From Rhizobium oryziradicis (lineage in GTDB: Bacteria; Pseudomonadota; Alphaproteobacteria; Rhizobiales; Rhizobiaceae): a stretch of 64,000 nucleotides of DNA. A model generated the notes under the pieces. The model saw only the letters and a program-made list of their open reading frames with translations, was not told where the DNA came from and did not search any database. The stretch covers positions 1 to 64,000 of the forward strand of contig NZ_MKIM01000026.1 of the NCBI RefSeq assembly GCF_001939045.1, given 5' to 3'. A program made the translations under genes and the position numbers. Shown piece by piece: positions 61,097 through 64,000 of this stretch (position 1 is the first letter of the stretch; each line of letters starts with the position of its first letter).

Positions 61097-62386
61097 GTGA
61101 AAATTGCGATTGTAGGCTGTGGCTCACGACACAAGATGTTTCGTGATTCCGTGATAGATGATTATCAGGACCGGCATGAGATTGTTGCCCTGTGTGACAG
61201 CAATCCGCATCGGCTAAACGAGGCCGCAAAAGCGGCCTCGAAGCCCGGCACCAATGGCGTGCCAACCTATCTGGCCGCCGATTTTGACCGGCTGATTGTG
61301 GAGCAAAAGCCCGATACGGTTGTGGTGGCCACGCCCGATTTTTTGCATGCAGATTATATTGTGCGGGCCTTTGAGGCTGGCTGCGATGTGATCTGCGAAA
61401 AGCCGCTGACCATTGATTTGTCGCGGCTGAAAATGATTGTCGATGCGCAAGCGCGCACAGGTCGTCAGGTCAAAGTCACGTTCAACTATCGTTATTCTCC
61501 GGCCCGCACCCAGATCAGGGAGTTGATTGCATCAGGTGCGATTGGCGAGGTGACGGCGGTGGATTTCCACTGGCATCTCGACCGTGTGCATGGGGCCGAT
61601 TATTTTCGGCGCTGGCATCGTCAGAAGGAAAATTCCGGCGGTTTGCTGGTGCATAAGTCCACCCATCATTTCGATCTGCTCAATTGGTGGCTTGGCACAG
61701 TGCCAACCGAGGTGCTGGCCTCAGGACGCCGCGCCTTTTATCGACCAGAAACCGCAAAAGCACTGGGGCTGGAGGGCAGGGGGCCGCGCTGTCACCTCTG
61801 TCGGGTGGCGGATAAATGCGATTTCGAGCTTGATCTCTCCGCCGACGAAAGCCTGAAAGCGCTCTATCTCGATGGTGAAGTCGAAGATGGTTATTTTCGT
61901 GATCTTTGCGTGTTTGACGAAGAGATCGGCATTGAAGACACCATGCAGGCCCATATTCGCTACAAATCGGGGGCGACGGCCAATTATACCCTGACGGCCT
62001 ATTCGCCTTGGGAAGGGCTGGAAATCAAGTTTCAGGGTACCAAGGGTGATATCACCCACCGTCATGTGGAAGTGCATGGCGTGTTTGGCGGCGAGCGGGC
62101 GCACGCGGATGAAGAGGCGGTCACAACAGAGTTGCATCTGGCGGGCGAGCATCCGCGCATGCTGGATGTGCCGAAAGCCAAAGGCCATCACGGCGGTGCC
62201 GATCCGGTGATGCTAGGCTATATTTTTGCACCCGATACAATGGAACCGGATCGATACAACCGCGCCTCAGATCATATCGCGGGCGCATGGTCGATCCTCA
62301 CGGGCATTGCCGCCAATGCGTCGATTGAGACCGGCTCTTTGGTCAATATTCAATCCATGCTGCGCGCCCGCGACATCAAATTGTAA
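61097..62386 (+). CDS. Gfo/Idh/MocA-family oxidoreductase 1
   Basis: 429 residues from GTG 61097. An N-terminal NAD(P) Rossmann fold (KIAIVGCGSRHKMFRDSVI, then VVVATPDFLHADYIVRAFEAGCDVICEKPLTIDL with the conserved EKP Lys at about 101-104) and a C-terminal alpha/beta substrate domain (HWHLDRVHGADYFRRWHRQ, GGLLVHKSTHHFDLLNWWLG). It also has a CHLCRVADKC insert (about 235-244) that could hold metal. It follows the ATPase by 12 bases and is longer than typical 340-residue members. It may oxidise a sugar or inositol-like hydroxyl. Confidence 0.85.
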   Translation: MKIAIVGCGSRHKMFRDSVIDDYQDRHEIVALCDSNPHRLNEAAKAASKPGTNGVPTYLAADFDRLIVEQKPDTVVVATPDFLHADYIVRAFEAGCDVICEKPLTIDLSRLKMIVDAQARTGRQVKVTFNYRYSPARTQIRELIASGAIGEVTAVDFHWHLDRVHGADYFRRWHRQKENSGGLLVHKSTHHFDLLNWWLGTVPTEVLASGRRAFYRPETAKALGLEGRGPRCHLCRVADKCDFELDLSADESLKALYLDGEVEDGYFRDLCVFDEEIGIEDTMQAHIRYKSGATANYTLTAYSPWEGLEIKFQGTKGDITHRHVEVHGVFGGERAHADEEAVTTELHLAGEHPRMLDVPKAKGHHGGADPVMLGYIFAPDTMEPDRYNRASDHIAGAWSILTGIAANASIETGSLVNIQSMLRARDIKL

Positions 62387-62394
62387 GGTGAAAG

Positions 62395-63420
62395 ATGATG
62401 ACCTCACATCTGCGCATTGGCGTGATCGGCATTGATCACAACCATGTTTACGGCATGGTAAACGGCCTGCTCGCCGTGGGTGCCGAATTGATCGGCTGGG
62501 CCACCAGCGATGACACACCGGCTCAAGTTCGCAAAATTTTTGCTGAAAGCTATGGCAATGCACCCGAAAAGCCAGCTCAAGCGCTGCTGGACGATGAGAG
62601 CGTTTCGCTGATCATCTGCTCTGGCATCAATAGCGAGAGGGCCGATACCGCCATTTCCGCTATGCTGCATGGCAAGGATGCGCTGGTTGATAAGCCAGGA
62701 TGTACCACGCTCCCGCAATTGGTCAGAATTAAAGAAACGGTGCGCAAAACGGGTCGCCGCTGGACCGTGTGCTTTTCAGAGCGGCTGGCGATTGAGAGTG
62801 TGACCGTTGCAGACCGGCTGATTGCAGAAGGGCGCATTGGCAAAGTGGTGCACACCACCGGCCTTGGACCCCATCGGCGCAATAGCCATTTGCGACCAGA
62901 CTGGTTTTGGGACCGGGAGCGCACCGGCGGCATTCTCAACGACATCTGCGCCCATCAATTTGATCAGTTTTTGCATTTTACCGCATCAACCGAGGCCCGG
63001 GTGGTCTCGGCCCATGTCGGCAATGTCGCCAATGCCGACCGCCCCGGTTTTCAGGATTTTGGCGAGGTCTTGCTGGAAGGCAATGGCGGGCGCGGCTACG
63101 CCCGTGTGGATTGGCTCACCCCAGACGGGCTGCCCACATGGGGCGATGGCCGCATCACCATCCTCGGAACCGAGGGCTATCTTGAAATGCGCAAATACAT
63201 TGATATTGGCGGTGAGCCCGGAGAGGACCATGTGTTTGTGGTGGATGGCAAAGGCGTCGAGCGCTTCCATGCGAAGGGCGCTGGCACACCATTTTTTGCA
63301 AACCTTGCCCATGATGTTGAAGCCCGCAGCGAAACTGCCATGACCCAGGCCCACGCATTTTTAGCCACAGAATTATCGCTCCAGGCCCAGATCATCGCGG
63401 AAAAGGACATCAACCAATGA
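62395..63420 (+). CDS. Gfo/Idh/MocA-family oxidoreductase 2
   Basis: A 341-residue protein of the same superfamily: LRIGVIGIDHNHVYGMVNG (residues 5-23, a divergent glycine loop), LIICSGINSERADTAISAMLHGKDALVDKPGCTT (about 74-107, with DKP in place of the common EKP), and ILNDICAHQFDQFLHFT as the catalytic His region (about 179-195). The GxGxxG motif is imperfect, so nucleotide preference is unclear. Eight bases separate it from the previous gene, and it overlaps the next by four. Confidence 0.82.
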   Translation: MMTSHLRIGVIGIDHNHVYGMVNGLLAVGAELIGWATSDDTPAQVRKIFAESYGNAPEKPAQALLDDESVSLIICSGINSERADTAISAMLHGKDALVDKPGCTTLPQLVRIKETVRKTGRRWTVCFSERLAIESVTVADRLIAEGRIGKVVHTTGLGPHRRNSHLRPDWFWDRERTGGILNDICAHQFDQFLHFTASTEARVVSAHVGNVANADRPGFQDFGEVLLEGNGGRGYARVDWLTPDGLPTWGDGRITILGTEGYLEMRKYIDIGGEPGEDHVFVVDGKGVERFHAKGAGTPFFANLAHDVEARSETAMTQAHAFLATELSLQAQIIAEKDINQ

Positions 63421-64000
63421 GCAAGCGTATTCGTGTCGCCGTGTTGGGCGCAGGCATTGGCCGAGATCACTTGTCCGCCTACGCCCGCTTAAGTGACCTT
63501 TTTGAGGTGGTCTATGTCTGCGACCTCAATGCGGAAAAGGCCGAAGCCGGGGCCAGCCTGGCGCCCGGCAGCCGAGCAATTGCCAATGTCTCTGAGGTTT
63601 TGGGTGATGCGTCCATTGATCTGGTGGATATTTGCCTGCCGCCGCATCTTCACGCCTCAATGAGCATTGATGCCCTGAATGCGGGCAAGCATGTGGTGTG
63701 CGAAAAGCCGATCGCCGGATCCCTGGACGAGGTGCGCGCTATGAAACATGCGGCGCAACAGGCCGGGAAAGAAGTCTTTCCCGTTTTTCAATATCGCTAT
63801 GGCGCAGGCTACCGCGCCGCTCATGCTTTGAACCAGCAAGGCTTGCTCGGGAAGCCTTATGTGCTCTCACTGGAGACCCATTGGCAGAGGGGAGCCGATT
63901 ATTATGCCGAGCGCTGGCGCGGAAGCTGGAAAGGCGAATTGGGCGGGGCCATTGTCAGCCACGCCATCCACGCCCACAATCTCATAGCGCTTCTGGCAGG
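63417..64000 (+). CDS. Gfo/Idh/MocA-family oxidoreductase 3, truncated by window end
   Basis: The first 194 residues are present: RIRVAVLGAGIGRDHLSAYARL (GxGxxG loop, residues 10-15), LVDICLPPHLHASMSIDALNAGKHVVCEKPIAGSLDE with the EKP lysine (about 98-100), and FQYRYGAGYRAAHALNQ. GGAIVSHAIHAHNLIALLAG at the edge contains the catalytic histidine region. ATGA overlap with the preceding gene. The rest lies past base 64000. Confidence 0.85.
   Translation, partial: MSKRIRVAVLGAGIGRDHLSAYARLSDLFEVVYVCDLNAEKAEAGASLAPGSRAIANVSEVLGDASIDLVDICLPPHLHASMSIDALNAGKHVVCEKPIAGSLDEVRAMKHAAQQAGKEVFPVFQYRYGAGYRAAHALNQQGLLGKPYVLSLETHWQRGADYYAERWRGSWKGELGGAIVSHAIHAHNLIALLA

Noticed and set aside
1..64000. tRNA, rRNA or CRISPR array
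   Set aside because: No cloverleaf-like gene, rRNA stretch or regularly spaced direct repeats were recognised in reading the window.

Overview
The window looks like chromosomal DNA of an alphaproteobacterium of the Rhizobiaceae type (Rhizobium/Agrobacterium/Allorhizobium). The basis is a complete PhyR-NepR-EcfG general stress response module with GGAAC-N16-CGTT promoters, HWE/HisKA_2 histidine kinases, rhizobial-type palindromic intergenic repeats (RIME-like), and many ABC/TRAP uptake systems and aromatic catabolic genes. No rRNA, tRNA or CRISPR array was seen.

Layout. (1) 1-7.3 kb: an accessory, AT-rich island bounded by insertion sequences. An IS3-family element (cut by the window edge) is followed by a large orphan protein and a three-enzyme sugar-type cassette (TIM-barrel isomerase/epimerase, NAD-epimerase-like, FAD oxidoreductase), then a decayed IS3 copy and an IS6-family remnant. 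(2) 7.3-12.8 kb: surface glycan genes on the minus strand (nucleotide-sugar epimerase, a methyltransferase-GT2-GT4 fusion, a second GT2, and a small overlapping membrane ORF). (3) 13-18.2 kb: a five-gene peptide/nickel-class ABC importer. (4) 18.3-24.4 kb: an extracytoplasmic flavin/electron-transfer cluster (ApbE, PepSY-flavodoxin-reductase fusion, DUF2271 and PepSY proteins) with a divergent two-component system. (5) 24.6-26 kb: a CNNM/CorC-type membrane protein. (6) 26-29.7 kb: catechol ortho-cleavage genes catBCA with divergent LysR regulator. (7) 29.8-34.8 kb: a MocA-like cytidylyltransferase and a nicAB-type molybdenum hydroxylase whose large subunit carries three haem-c motifs, behind a sigma-54 type promoter and a 33-codon overlapping ORF. 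(8) 34.8-44 kb: a FUSC exporter, a receiver-HisKA_2 kinase, a MarR regulator with a divergent TRAP transporter, and a CHASE3 kinase/Rcp1-like regulator pair. (9) 44.3-52.4 kb: the general stress response locus, with five sites matching the EcfG promoter, small envelope proteins, PhyR, an HWE kinase, a zinc peptidase-like protein, DUF1328, NepR, EcfG, a lone receiver and a Crp/Fnr protein. (10) 52.4-54.5 kb: a ParDE toxin-antitoxin pair, a hydratase and a small secreted protein. (11) 54.6-64 kb: an IclR-controlled sugar locus (GH88/105 hydrolase, complete ABC importer, three tandem Gfo/Idh/MocA oxidoreductases, the last cut by the window end), probably for an unsaturated uronyl or pectin-derived glycoside.

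How the parts fit: the cat, nic and FUSC genes point to growth on plant or soil aromatics; the dpp-like, TRAP and sugar ABC systems to scavenging; the stress module ties several small envelope genes to one regulon. The least explained parts are the AT-rich glycan cassette, the orphan 614-residue protein, the PepSY-flavodoxin fusion cluster, and the two small overlapping ORFs.
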